DNA of 64,000 nt from Culturomica massiliensis (GCF_900091655.1 NZ_LT594621.1:3120532-3184531), one strand, 5' to 3'. Positions 46,666 to 57,081 are shown, counted from the first letter of the stretch. The notes: generated by a model from the sequence alone, not told the origin. A program made the numbers and translations.

Positions 46666-49029
46666 TTATTCTGTTTTTAATGCTTTTACGGGATTCTCCG
46701 TAGCGGCTTTCCAACTCTGCCAACTGATTGTAAATAATGCAATAATCAAAGTAATCACTCCCGCTACCAAAAATATCCACCAATATATCGGTGTTTTGTA
46801 ACTGAACCCTTCCAGCCAGCGACTCATAGCATACCAGGCCACCGGACAGGCTACGATAAAAGAGAAAAACAGCAAACGGAAAAAACTTTTATTCAGCAAA
46901 AACATAATCTGACTTTCCGTCGCTCCGTTAACCTTGCGTATACCGATTTCTTTCCGCCTATATTGGGCATTGAATATAATCAATCCATACACTCCGACCA
47001 GAGCCAGTACAATTGCAATTCCGCCCATCAAAGACACGACTTGCATCAACCGCTTTTCACTCTCATACTTCTGCTGTAAAGAATCGTCCAAAAAATGAAG
47101 CTCGAATATCCCCTCCGGGGCTAAATGTTCATATACATGACGAATTTGCTGTATCGTTTTGGACACATCTCCTCCTGCTATTTTAAAAAACATATAGGAA
47201 TATTCCTGTCCGGCACTGCAAAGTAAAACCAAGGGAGCTACCGGTTTGCGTAAAGACATATAATGAATATCGTTCACAACACCGATAAACTGACCATTCC
47301 CCACAATATCCTGAGGTATATTCCGCCCGAAATAACGGTCGAGTACCGGTTGTTTCTGAATAGCCGTTTCATTCATAATAAGTTGGTAACCGGATAAGTT
47401 CGAAGCAGAGAAATTATCTCCTTTTACCAATGTCATCCCGAAAAAATCCAAAAAATTCTTATAAACCCCTATTCTGTCGAGTTGTATAGCCTCTCCGTCC
47501 AGCTCTGTTCCACTGCTGGAAACGAAGTCATTTCCGGGAACATAATCGGAAAACGTATAATCCAACACTCCCGGTATCGCGGTTACTTCCGAAATCAAAG
47601 CCTCCTGATTCTTTTCAATCTTATCGTCCAGGATCATCCAGGCTATATTTTCCGTCTGATAACCCAACGAATAGTGTTGCATAAACCGATACTGGTTTCC
47701 CATAATCAGCGTACATGTTATGAGCACAATTGAAATTACAAACTGGAAGGCCATCAGTCCATTCCGCAAGCGGATACCTTTGGGTGTCATAACAAAACTT
47801 CCTTTCAACACAACAGCCGGCTCAAATGAAGTTACATAAAATGCGGGGTATATCCCGGCTATAATTCCCAACAAAACAGCCAGTCCAGCCACACCTCCTA
47901 AAAGTAACCCATGATTGGCCGGAGCCAAAGACATCGAAAACAGTCCGGACAATCCGGACATTGAAAACAACTGTAATATGCCCAAAGACAATAAAAACGC
48001 TACACAGGTATAGACCACAGCTTCTCCTAACAATCGCAACCGTAAAGTCATTACGGTAGCGCCCAGCACTTTTTGGGTATTGATGCTTTTCATCCGGGTA
48101 GGCGCCAGAGACATCGAAAAATTCACAAAATTGATACCGGCAATCAATATGATTAAAATGCCAACAGCCAGCATAACGGCGGCGTTTCTACGGTTCCCCT
48201 TATCCGATGTGTCATAAATTACCGTATTGTCATAAAAAATATCCGTGAGAGGCGATACCCGTAAATAGGATTTCCCTTCCTGTTCCATCTGTTCTTTCTT
48301 ATGCAACCCTTCAAAAATCTGATCCAATGTCTCGATTTTAAGATTATTCACTTGCTGCTGCAAGGCATCCCGATCGGAATTAGCCGCCAGAACAAAAATC
48401 TGCCCATCCCAATTTCCCCACTCTTCCTGTTCTACAAAACGGGTATAACACGTATTTTTAAAAATCGAATTCAGCGGCATATCTTCATATACGGCAGCAA
48501 CGGTATATACCTTTCCCCCGCTACTTATCTGTTTTCCGACAGCGGAACCGTCCTCAAACCAGGTACGGGCAAAACTTTGAGGCAACATCAACATATCCGG
48601 CTCTGTCAAGGCTTGACGAGCATCCCCTTCCAATACGTTTATTCCCAACATGTCCGCAAAAGAAGCGGTAGCCGAATTTATAGGCGCTTTGAATTTATCG
48701 GTTGTCCCATCCGCTTTCTTTTTCAGAAAAACACTTTGATGGGAATTGGCGATGATAAAATAATCATCTACCAACGGACTCTGATCTTTCAATAAACCAC
48801 CGATAGGAGTGGGTCCGAAAGCCGCATACTGCAAATTCATGGGAAACAACAACTCCATCCGGAAAATCCGGTCGGCATTTTTATGGAAACGGTCGTATCC
48901 TTCCTGAAATGACAACTGAATGACAATCACAGCAAAGGCAGCAAAGGCTACCGATAATCCGACAACATTCAATATCCCCGCTGTCTTAAAGCGTTTGAAA
49001 TTCTGAACAAATTCTCTGGCAATACGCAT
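46666..49029 (-). CDS. ABC transporter permease, tandem FtsX/MacB type (class A)
   Basis: This is a 787-aa permease. The start is the ATG at 49029 (MRIAREFVQNFKRFKTAGIL), because the 35 codons up to 49134 lie inside the C-terminal coding end of the previous gene in another frame. The first-half loop is APTRMKSINTQKVLGAT and the coupling motif KEIGIRKVNGATESQI. The C-terminus is NPVKALKTE. It is 28 bp after the 49058 permease in the ATPase-led operon. Confidence 0.92.
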   Translation of the reverse strand: MRIAREFVQNFKRFKTAGILNVVGLSVAFAAFAVIVIQLSFQEGYDRFHKNADRIFRMELLFPMNLQYAAFGPTPIGGLLKDQSPLVDDYFIIANSHQSVFLKKKADGTTDKFKAPINSATASFADMLGINVLEGDARQALTEPDMLMLPQSFARTWFEDGSAVGKQISSGGKVYTVAAVYEDMPLNSIFKNTCYTRFVEQEEWGNWDGQIFVLAANSDRDALQQQVNNLKIETLDQIFEGLHKKEQMEQEGKSYLRVSPLTDIFYDNTVIYDTSDKGNRRNAAVMLAVGILIILIAGINFVNFSMSLAPTRMKSINTQKVLGATVMTLRLRLLGEAVVYTCVAFLLSLGILQLFSMSGLSGLFSMSLAPANHGLLLGGVAGLAVLLGIIAGIYPAFYVTSFEPAVVLKGSFVMTPKGIRLRNGLMAFQFVISIVLITCTLIMGNQYRFMQHYSLGYQTENIAWMILDDKIEKNQEALISEVTAIPGVLDYTFSDYVPGNDFVSSSGTELDGEAIQLDRIGVYKNFLDFFGMTLVKGDNFSASNLSGYQLIMNETAIQKQPVLDRYFGRNIPQDIVGNGQFIGVVNDIHYMSLRKPVAPLVLLCSAGQEYSYMFFKIAGGDVSKTIQQIRHVYEHLAPEGIFELHFLDDSLQQKYESEKRLMQVVSLMGGIAIVLALVGVYGLIIFNAQYRRKEIGIRKVNGATESQIMFLLNKSFFRLLFFSFIVACPVAWYAMSRWLEGFSYKTPIYWWIFLVAGVITLIIALFTISWQSWKAATENPVKALKTE

Positions 49030-49057
49030 AACTTTTATTTTAATATTTCGATCTAAA

Positions 49058-51373
49058 TTATTCTGAACGCAGGGAATGGACCGGATTCTCCATAGCAGCC
49101 CGGACTGTTCGCCACAGAAGAGCGGACAAAGCAACCAAGAGGGTCAGCACTCCCGAAAAAATAAAAATCCACCAACTCATTTCCGTCCGTTGCAAATAGG
49201 ATTCCAACCAACGGTTCATAAAATAATAAGCCAAAGGGCAGGCTACGACAAATCCCATCAAAATCGGTTTCATAAAACCGATATTCAATAACCACACGAT
49301 CTCCGTTACTTTCGCCCCATTGACGCGGCGTACGCCGATCTCTTTCCGTTTTTGCTCGATCATAAAAGTCGCCAGACCGAATAAACCCAGACATGAAATA
49401 ATAATCGCCAATAAAGTGAAAAACGATACCATCCGGGCCGATTGTTTCTCTGTCATCAACCACGATTGTACGTTATCATCCAAAAAACGGACAACCGGCT
49501 CTTCTCCGAATACTTTTGCTGCTTGTTGCCGCACGGTTTCATATAAAGCAGCCAAATCAGTCCCGGAAATCCGGACACTCAATTGCTTCGTATAATTGTC
49601 CCGATTCTCCGGTTTCATCGGAAAAATAACAAAGGGTTGGGCTACAGCTTTGAAATCATTGAATTTAAAATTATCCAGTACCCCTACAATTTTCATATTC
49701 TGACTGTTCCGGCTAAGGTATTTGCCTATCGGTTTTTCTCCACCCATTAGATCCGCCATTTTCCGGTTAATGACAATTCCTTCGTAATTATCCGTAAAAA
49801 ATTCACCTTCTTCCGGCCGGACATCGTATACATTCGCCCAATCGGCATCTGCCCAGGTAAAATATACCAAAGGATTAAAAGCAGGATCTTTTCCTTCCCA
49901 TTCAAAACCCAATCCGTTCCAGAAAATCCGGGCCGGGATAGAGGTCGAAGCACTTACCGCTTTAATTCCCGACAGATGTTGTAATTCTTCCTTCAATACA
50001 TAAGCTTTTTGTTGCTGGGATTCATTGCGCAGAGAAACCTGCAACACCTCGTCCCAGGTATATCCCAAGTCCATTTTCTGATACATCCGAATCTGACGCC
50101 CGATCACCAAGGTACATATAATAAGGGTTATTGATACGACAAACTGAACCACCACCAGCGTTTTACGCAAGCGGCCACTCCATGTACCTCCCGACCTTCC
50201 GCCTTTTAACACTTTCACCGGCGAGAATGAAGCCAAATAAAAAGAAGGATATAATCCTGCCAATAAAGTCGTCAGAAAAACCAATCCGCTACTTACCCAC
50301 AATACCGAAGGATTCAGCAAATCAGCCATTTGAAATGAACTTCCAATAATCCTTCCGAACACAGGGACAATGGCATAAGCCAACAGAAAGGCCAATACAA
50401 AAGAACAGGCCACCAACAAAAACGTATTCGATAAATGGATAACAACCAAATGCCAGCGGGTTGCTCCGACGAGCTTCCGGACGCTTGTCTGAACTGCGGA
50501 ACGGGCAAAAGCCGCAGTCGAAAGATTGATAAAATTAATACATGCTATCAGCAATATTACCAGTGCAATAACCCCCATCAGCCGCACCTCCTTCATCTGT
50601 CCCCAATCGTACAGATAACGGTCTTTCAATGGAGCTGCTTTCACATACAACTGATATTCCGGCACTGCTTTTATCGCCCGGTCTTTAGCCACCCGGGCAA
50701 ATTCGTCAAAAGCCGACATATCCCGCAGCAGCACATAAGTTTCATAACTGTTATTGTACCAGGCTGTCAAACCCTCCCCTTCCCGTTCTATCGGCAGAAA
50801 AACGATGCTTTCAGAACCGGCAGTAGCTACCGTCCGACGACGCGGCATGTCTTCCACTACCCCACAAACGATAAATGTGCCGAATTCAAATTGCAAAGAC
50901 TGACCAAGCGAAGAATGATCTCCGAAAATCATCAACGCGGCAGAACGGGTCAACACACAACGTTCTTTTTCTCCGGACTCATAAGGAACACCTTCGATAA
51001 AATCCAAAGAAAATATTTTAAAAAGGTCATTATCTGCATCATAAGCCGTTACTCCGAAGTTTTCCGCTCCACACTTTACAGTACGGGCTGCGAAATTTAA
51101 GCGAACACCGGCTTCTACTTCAGGACGTTCCATTTTTAAAGCCGGCATCACGGCAGGAGCCATCCCTCCGAATGGCTGACTTCCCTCATGATATCCCTGT
51201 AAAGACACGATCCGGTCTATATTCTTAAAACCGCGATCGGTTTGCAATTGACCGACTACCCACATCATAATCAATAAACAACAAGCCAACCCCGTCACTA
51301 AGCCCAACATATTGATCAGATAAGACTGTCGATTCCCCTTAAAAGTCCGGAAAAAATTCCTAAACATATTCAT
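49058..51373 (-). CDS. ABC transporter permease, tandem FtsX/MacB type (class F)
   Basis: This permease of about 771 aa is the sole class F member. The first-half loop is FARSAVQTSVRKLVGATRWH, close to the standard form, and the coupling motif is KEIGVRRVNGAKVTEI. The second periplasmic domain includes WLMTEKQSARMVSFF before TM6. I use the ATG at 51373 (51379 is TTG; ATG 51367 is also possible). It follows the ATPase gene by 85 bp, so this is the permease most likely to pair with that ATPase. Confidence 0.91.
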   Translation of the reverse strand: MNMFRNFFRTFKGNRQSYLINMLGLVTGLACCLLIMMWVVGQLQTDRGFKNIDRIVSLQGYHEGSQPFGGMAPAVMPALKMERPEVEAGVRLNFAARTVKCGAENFGVTAYDADNDLFKIFSLDFIEGVPYESGEKERCVLTRSAALMIFGDHSSLGQSLQFEFGTFIVCGVVEDMPRRRTVATAGSESIVFLPIEREGEGLTAWYNNSYETYVLLRDMSAFDEFARVAKDRAIKAVPEYQLYVKAAPLKDRYLYDWGQMKEVRLMGVIALVILLIACINFINLSTAAFARSAVQTSVRKLVGATRWHLVVIHLSNTFLLVACSFVLAFLLAYAIVPVFGRIIGSSFQMADLLNPSVLWVSSGLVFLTTLLAGLYPSFYLASFSPVKVLKGGRSGGTWSGRLRKTLVVVQFVVSITLIICTLVIGRQIRMYQKMDLGYTWDEVLQVSLRNESQQQKAYVLKEELQHLSGIKAVSASTSIPARIFWNGLGFEWEGKDPAFNPLVYFTWADADWANVYDVRPEEGEFFTDNYEGIVINRKMADLMGGEKPIGKYLSRNSQNMKIVGVLDNFKFNDFKAVAQPFVIFPMKPENRDNYTKQLSVRISGTDLAALYETVRQQAAKVFGEEPVVRFLDDNVQSWLMTEKQSARMVSFFTLLAIIISCLGLFGLATFMIEQKRKEIGVRRVNGAKVTEIVWLLNIGFMKPILMGFVVACPLAYYFMNRWLESYLQRTEMSWWIFIFSGVLTLLVALSALLWRTVRAAMENPVHSLRSE

Positions 51374-51458
51374 ATTCAAGACCCAATAAAATTCTACCTA
51401 ATCTTACCCTCTATATTTTGTAAGATCAAAACGATACGTCCCAATTGATATGTAAACC

Positions 51459-52157
51459 TCAAAGTTTCAATCCCCCATCGATCTGGACCGTGCCTTCCTT
51501 AAGGTATCCGTCCATAATATTTACAATACGGGTACCGTATCTGGCATTTTGCTCGGAGTGAGTGACCTGAATAATCGTCATTCCTTCCTCCTGATTCAAT
51601 TTTTTCAACAATTCCATAATTTGTTTTCCCTGCTCGGAATGCAAATTACCGGTCGGCTCATCGGCAAGCAATAATTTAGGCTTAGCCACGATAGCCCGGG
51701 CTATCCCGACCAATTGCTGCTGACCTCCCGATAATTGTTCCGGAAACAAATCCTGCTTGGCTACAATATTGAAACGATCCAGAATATCTGCAACTATCGC
51801 TTTCCGTTCTTTACCCTTCACCCCTTTATATACCAACGGCATCTCGATATTCTCGTATACATTCATATCTTCCAACAAATGGTAAGCCTGAAAAATAAAA
51901 CCGATATAATTCCGATGACAAAGATTTTTATCTTTCTCACTCATTTTATGCACCGGATTTCCCATAAAATAATATTCTCCCTCCGAAGGTTCGTCCAACA
52001 TCCCGACAATATTCAACAACGTTGATTTCCCCGCTCCGCTCGGTCCCATAATACTTACAAATTCTCCCTCATTTACCGTGAAATCAATATTTTTCAAAAT
52101 AAACGTACGTTGAAAACGGGATTTATAATACTTATCTACCTTTCTTAATTCGATCAT
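51459..52157 (-). CDS. ABC transporter ATP-binding protein with variant D-loop
   Basis: This is a 232-aa ATPase. Walker A is GPSGAGKST, the signature is LSGGQQQLVGIARA (Leu where the other ATPase has Arg) and Walker B is LLLADEPTGNLH. The residue after GNL is His instead of the usual D-loop Asp (DEPTGNLD in the 192-869 gene). The H-loop is VTHSE. It leads the operon ATPase, class F permease, class A permease, and possibly the 45846 gene. With about 16 other permease-type inputs absent, it and the 192-869 protein are the only energy sources in the window. Confidence 0.92.
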   Translation of the reverse strand: MIELRKVDKYYKSRFQRTFILKNIDFTVNEGEFVSIMGPSGAGKSTLLNIVGMLDEPSEGEYYFMGNPVHKMSEKDKNLCHRNYIGFIFQAYHLLEDMNVYENIEMPLVYKGVKGKERKAIVADILDRFNIVAKQDLFPEQLSGGQQQLVGIARAIVAKPKLLLADEPTGNLHSEQGKQIMELLKKLNQEEGMTIIQVTHSEQNARYGTRIVNIMDGYLKEGTVQIDGGLKL

Positions 52158-52200
52158 GACTGTTATTTTTAATTATTTATTCGAATATTGTCATTGATAC

Positions 52201-52216
52201 ACCAAAAGGTATACCA
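52201..52216 (-). promoter_or_regulatory. Sigma-54 promoter of the ATPase-led operon
   Basis: The minus strand reads TGGTATACCTTTTGGT, which fits TGGYAYRnnnnTTGCW with one mismatch (C to G at -12). It lies 43 bp before the ATG at 52157 and 55 bp downstream of the operator pair. Confidence 0.78.
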
Positions 52217-52271
52217 TTTTTTATAAGACACAGGATAACAACAAGTTATTATTTAATCCATAAATTCAGGT

Positions 52272-52309
52272 TGTCTAATAATTAGACAAAACAGTCTAAA
52301 TATTAGACA
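52272..52309 (-). promoter_or_regulatory. Tandem 17-bp operator of the ATPase-led operon
   Basis: Sites TGTCTAATAATTAGACA (52272-52288) and AGTCTAAATATTAGACA (52293-52309) are separated by AAAC. Both keep the TAGACA half perfectly. The second site ends 26 bp before the stop of the upstream operon's last gene. Confidence 0.8.
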
Positions 52310-52335
52310 ATCCTTCCTAGCTTGCCTGTTCTTCC

Positions 52336-54690
52336 TTAGATTTCATTTTTGAACATTTCTACCGGATTCAATCCGGCTGCAGCCCTGGATTGCCAGATGA
52401 CAGTCAGAAAACCGACGGAAAAAATAAAGCCGCCTGCCAACAAGTAAGTCCACAGCGTAAAATCTGCCTTATACAGAAATTGTTTCATCCACTCTTCGGT
52501 AAAATAAAAAGCCAAGGGCAAAGCGATCAAAAAAGCGACTCCGATCCATATCATAAATTGTCTGCAAATCAACAACATCACCTGATTTCCGCTGGCACCG
52601 TTGATTTTCCGGACACCGATCTCTTTTTTCCGGCTTTCCACAGTATACCAAGCCAGTCCGAACAATCCCACTCCTGTCAACAATAAACTGACCCACATGA
52701 ATATCCATACCGTTTTCATCAGTCTCAACTCATCCCGGTGAAAACCTTTATATATATCTGCCATGGTCAAGCAGGACAAACCGGTATTTCCCGGAGCCGT
52801 TTCGTACCACAATGTATTTATCTTCATCTTCAAATCGGCATAAGAGGTATTTTCCCCTGCTTTAACAACCAAACGCCCTGCTCCGGAGGGATCGGGATGC
52901 AGCACCATCGGAGGAATCCTCATGGAAAAACGATCCACCTGAAAATCATTTACTACTCCAACGACCGTCTTCCGGCTTTTATCCCAATAATCGAATGTGT
53001 AACCGAGAATTGCGGACTTCCCGACCAGAGAAGCGAAAGTTTCATTCACCAATACCTGATCCGATTTTGCAGAAAGAGATGAAAAACCGTTCCCCATCAA
53101 AATTTTTACGCCATATACATCAAAATAGGAATCATCACAATCGAAAACGCAATAATTGATATCTCCGGTCTGTCCGCTCATATTCTGGGTCATTTTAGTC
53201 GTCGTCACCGCCTCAATTTCCGGCAACGTCCGCAGTTGATTCCGGAAGGCGTCCCAGGTTTTCTCATCAAAATTTCCAGAGGTAGGATTCACTGCAACGA
53301 TCCGGTCGGAATCCGGACGGCTGTGTGCGATGTATTCCATCTGCCGGTGAATATTCAACACGACAGCCACCAAAACAGCGGAAACGACAAATTGAGCGAC
53401 AACCATACCTTTAATCAATTCCGATTTACGCTGAGTTTCATTTTTCAATACCGCACTCAACTGTATTTTCCCCAAACGGGAAAAAATATAAAAAGAAGGA
53501 CCTACGGACAAAACGACGATCAGAAGTAAAAATACAATCCGGGCCGGACCGTAAAATACGGCAGAAAGCGACAGGTCTGCACCTAAAAAGGCGTTGAACA
53601 CCGGTAATATTTCATAAATCAGCCACACTGCTATTCCAAAAGACAGCACAACCTGTATAAAAGTTTCGGTGATTAACTGTAAGCGCATACTCCCGACCAA
53701 AGCCCCGCACACCATTTGCTGACCTGTATTCCGCAACCGCTGCATATTCCGGGTCATACTGATGTTAACATAGTTAAAACAAGCGATGAGCAATATCGCC
53801 AAAGCAATACTTAAACTAATATACAATAACGATTTATCACGCCCTCTTAACAGAGAACAATACTCCGTAGGATTAAAATAAATCTGATCTGCCGGCAAGA
53901 GCCTCACTTTACCATCTGCCAATTCCATCAACCCGGCATTTTGATCGATTTTCTTTTCCAGAACAAACCGGTCAGCCTTCGGATTTAATTTCACAAAAGC
54001 GTAAAATTCCAATCCCTGAGTTTCCTCCCTGGTCAAAATTTCCCGAGACAATCCCTGAAGCATATTACAACACAGAATACTGTTCTTCATGTCTTTGAAC
54101 ACTGCCGCAACTGTATATTCTTGCCTGGCGTCGACCCAATAACCGTAACCTTTCTCCACGGGCATATATTTCCGTATTTCCATCGTAAGTACCTTCCCCA
54201 AAGGATTTTCCTCTCCGAACAGTTTTCGGCCGTAAGATTCCGAAACAGCCAGTTCCGTTGTCCCGGACAATACCCGCTCCAAATCTCCCGATACGACTTC
54301 CGGTTTAAAAAAATCGAGAAATTCAGGTAATACGGAAAAATATTTTTCGGTATACAAAAGTCCCTTATCCTGTACTATAGCTGCATCCTCACCTTTGAAT
54401 ACACAGATGTCCCGGATATCCGGGAAGGTTTCCTGCAAACGTACCGGCAGTTCCGATTCTACCGAAAACATTTTCACATGATTATACTGAGAATTCTCAC
54501 TCTCAATGATATAAGTACACTCACTGTCCGGTACCGAATCCGCAATCCGGTATTCCCGCATAACGAAAGCAATCAATAGCACACTACACGTCAAGCCACT
54601 GACCAGACTCAAAAGAGAAATGAAAGTATACACTTTATTTCTGGCCCATCCCCGAAAAATCATCTTTATCTGAACATACTTTATCAACAT
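52336..54690 (-). CDS. ABC transporter permease, tandem FtsX/MacB type (class B)
   Basis: This is a 784-aa permease. The N-terminus MIFRGWARNKVYTFISLLSL and the first-half loop MQRLRNTGQQMVCGAL match the 10642 gene (class B). The coupling motif is KEIGVRKINGASGNQV. The C-terminus is NPVEMFKNEI, one residue longer than the norm. It starts 20 bp after the stop of the 54711 gene, so it is the second gene of that operon. Confidence 0.92.
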   Translation of the reverse strand: MLIKYVQIKMIFRGWARNKVYTFISLLSLVSGLTCSVLLIAFVMREYRIADSVPDSECTYIIESENSQYNHVKMFSVESELPVRLQETFPDIRDICVFKGEDAAIVQDKGLLYTEKYFSVLPEFLDFFKPEVVSGDLERVLSGTTELAVSESYGRKLFGEENPLGKVLTMEIRKYMPVEKGYGYWVDARQEYTVAAVFKDMKNSILCCNMLQGLSREILTREETQGLEFYAFVKLNPKADRFVLEKKIDQNAGLMELADGKVRLLPADQIYFNPTEYCSLLRGRDKSLLYISLSIALAILLIACFNYVNISMTRNMQRLRNTGQQMVCGALVGSMRLQLITETFIQVVLSFGIAVWLIYEILPVFNAFLGADLSLSAVFYGPARIVFLLLIVVLSVGPSFYIFSRLGKIQLSAVLKNETQRKSELIKGMVVAQFVVSAVLVAVVLNIHRQMEYIAHSRPDSDRIVAVNPTSGNFDEKTWDAFRNQLRTLPEIEAVTTTKMTQNMSGQTGDINYCVFDCDDSYFDVYGVKILMGNGFSSLSAKSDQVLVNETFASLVGKSAILGYTFDYWDKSRKTVVGVVNDFQVDRFSMRIPPMVLHPDPSGAGRLVVKAGENTSYADLKMKINTLWYETAPGNTGLSCLTMADIYKGFHRDELRLMKTVWIFMWVSLLLTGVGLFGLAWYTVESRKKEIGVRKINGASGNQVMLLICRQFMIWIGVAFLIALPLAFYFTEEWMKQFLYKADFTLWTYLLAGGFIFSVGFLTVIWQSRAAAGLNPVEMFKNEI

Positions 54691-54710
54691 AATCCAATAT
54701 ATAAGAATTT

Positions 54711-57032
54711 TTACTCACTCTTTAAAGATTTTACCGGATTGACCATCGCAGCCTTTACACTTTGCCATCCTACCATTAACAAGGCGATACAACCGGCAAA
54801 ACAACCGGCCATACCGAAAATCCACCAATTCAAATCAGTACGATAAGCAAAGCCGTCGAGCCAGTTGGACATAGCATACCAGGCTATCGGACAAGCCAGC
54901 ACAAATGCTAATGCAATCCATTTCATAAAACTAGCCACAAGCATACGCAACACTTCCGCTACAGTCGCTCCATTCACTCTGCGGATTCCGATTTCTTTCA
55001 CCCGTTGCTGTATAAAATAAGTGGCCATGGCCAAGATTCCCATCATCGACAGCACAATAGCCAAGGCCGAGAAATAACCGATCAACCGGGCTGTCCGTTC
55101 ACTGCTTTCATACCATTGGCTGATCTCCTGATCCATAAACATCGCCTCGACCGGAACACCACCTATAAATTCCTTGTAGGTAGCCTGTACCTGCCGGAAC
55201 ACTTTCCCCGGATTCGTCGTATTGATTTTTACCAGAATACTCCAAGGCCATTCTTCATCATTTAACGGCTTGATCCAGGCCGGCCCCACTTCCCGGGTAA
55301 GATCCCGGAAATGAAAATTTTTAACCACTCCGAACACCGGAATAGCCTCACCTCCATATGGATTACATTCGACAGGCCGATCAGGCAATTCCAATGCTTT
55401 GACAGCAGCTTCATTTAACCACAATCCGTTTTTAGAAATTGCCACATCATTTTTCATGACTTCTATTCCCAACAAAGAAAAAAAAGCGGTATCCACTTTA
55501 AATTCCTGAAAACTCAAAGCTTTATCTTTATAGGAAAACGAATTGTTATTTCCTCCATCGACAGGACTCCCACACACAAAAGAAACACCCACTACACCCG
55601 GTATTTTTTCGAACTCACTCCGTAATGCCATTTTTTGTGCCCCACTTACCTGGTTCTCCATCCAAATTATATTTTCCTTATCGAATCCCAGATTGTAATT
55701 CCGCATAAAATCCGTTTGCCGCCAAATGACCGCAGTACAAACGACCAATGCAATCGCCACCGTATATTGAAAACAAATCAATGCTTTACTATATACACCC
55801 TTTGTTTTTTTCCGGAAAGCTCCTTTTACAACATCTATCGGATTAAAACGGGTAATCAGGAATGCAGGCGCCAAACCGGCCACCAAGCCTAATAATGCCA
55901 ATGCCAACACAGCAATACCGATGGTGCCTATATTCAAATGAGTTGCTACTGAAACATGTGTACTCAGCAACTGATTGAAGATAGGCTGAAATAAAAAGCT
56001 AAAGCCTAAGGCCAAAATAAAAGAAATAAAACAAAGAGCCTCCGACTCCCAGATAAACTGCCGGAAAAGAGAAGCGCTATCGGTTCCCAACAATTTTTTT
56101 ACAGCCGCTTCTTTTGCCCGGAAACCGGCCTGGGCTATCGATAAATTATTATAGTTGATCAATGCCAATACCAGAATAACGAAGGCAATCGCAGATAAAA
56201 CAACAACCAAAGTCCTACTGTTACCGTGTATTCCTTGCCCGTCTTTCCCGCCGAAATATATTTCTGTCAAAGGTTCGAAACTGAATTCCTTAACATATCC
56301 TCTTTTAAACATCCAATAATTTGCCTTAAAATCTTCTAAGACCAAAGGTGCTTTCGAAGACAGGTCCGTTCCTTCTTTTGCCATAACATAAAGTCCGAAA
56401 GAACTGTTGTTATTATTCGTTAACAAATCAGGATACCCCCAAAGATCGGCTAAAAACGGAAATTGCAATACACCATCACATGTGTTGAAATGTGTATTTT
56501 CAGGTATATCTTCCATAATTCCCGTTACCACCAATTTCAAATCACCTTCACAAGTGATCGCCTTTCCCATGATATCTTCACTCCCGAATAATTTCCGGGC
56601 ATAAGAACGGGTCAATACGACTGAATTACGTGTCTTCAGTACTTCCCCGGGCATTCCTTCCAGTAAACGAAAAGAAAACATTTTGAAAAAAGTAGAATCT
56701 GCCAACAGAAAATTGAAATTTACCTTCTCTTTCTGATTGTTTTCAATAAACGTAGAATTTTGAAATAAACGGGTATAGCATTCTATTTCCGGGTATTTAC
56801 TTTGTAACTCTCCGCCGATTAAAGTACCGAAACTGGAGCGATCCTCATTAACAGCCCTAAAAATGCGGTCTTTATTCCGATGAAACTGATCAACCGATAA
56901 TTCTTGCTGGATGTATATGCTCAATAAAATGACGAACGTCAACGATAAGGCAAAACCAAATACCGTAATCCCGGTATAAAGTTTATCTCGAACCAATGTG
57001 CGTAAAAAAACTTTCAAATTAGAAGCACTCAT
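54711..57032 (-). CDS. ABC transporter permease, tandem FtsX/MacB type (class C)
   Basis: This 773-aa permease leads a two-gene operon. The N-terminus LKVFLRTLVRDKLYTGITVFG, the first-half loop GFRAKEAAVKKLLGTDS and the coupling motif KEIGIRRVNGATVAEV define class C. The C-terminus LMVGWQSVKAAMVNPVKSLK is the closest match in the window to the deleted remnant at 36929. A sigma-54 promoter and tandem operator lie upstream. Confidence 0.92.
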   Translation of the reverse strand: MSASNLKVFLRTLVRDKLYTGITVFGFALSLTFVILLSIYIQQELSVDQFHRNKDRIFRAVNEDRSSFGTLIGGELQSKYPEIECYTRLFQNSTFIENNQKEKVNFNFLLADSTFFKMFSFRLLEGMPGEVLKTRNSVVLTRSYARKLFGSEDIMGKAITCEGDLKLVVTGIMEDIPENTHFNTCDGVLQFPFLADLWGYPDLLTNNNNSSFGLYVMAKEGTDLSSKAPLVLEDFKANYWMFKRGYVKEFSFEPLTEIYFGGKDGQGIHGNSRTLVVVLSAIAFVILVLALINYNNLSIAQAGFRAKEAAVKKLLGTDSASLFRQFIWESEALCFISFILALGFSFLFQPIFNQLLSTHVSVATHLNIGTIGIAVLALALLGLVAGLAPAFLITRFNPIDVVKGAFRKKTKGVYSKALICFQYTVAIALVVCTAVIWRQTDFMRNYNLGFDKENIIWMENQVSGAQKMALRSEFEKIPGVVGVSFVCGSPVDGGNNNSFSYKDKALSFQEFKVDTAFFSLLGIEVMKNDVAISKNGLWLNEAAVKALELPDRPVECNPYGGEAIPVFGVVKNFHFRDLTREVGPAWIKPLNDEEWPWSILVKINTTNPGKVFRQVQATYKEFIGGVPVEAMFMDQEISQWYESSERTARLIGYFSALAIVLSMMGILAMATYFIQQRVKEIGIRRVNGATVAEVLRMLVASFMKWIALAFVLACPIAWYAMSNWLDGFAYRTDLNWWIFGMAGCFAGCIALLMVGWQSVKAAMVNPVKSLKSE

Positions 57033-57081
57033 ATTTAAATATTTTAATATATCTACTCTTTTTTTTGATATTCACTATTCT

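Noticed and set aside
49030..49134. 35-codon N-terminal extension of the 46666 permease
   Set aside because: It overlaps the coding end of the 49058 gene in another frame and has no similarity to the N-termini of the other permeases.
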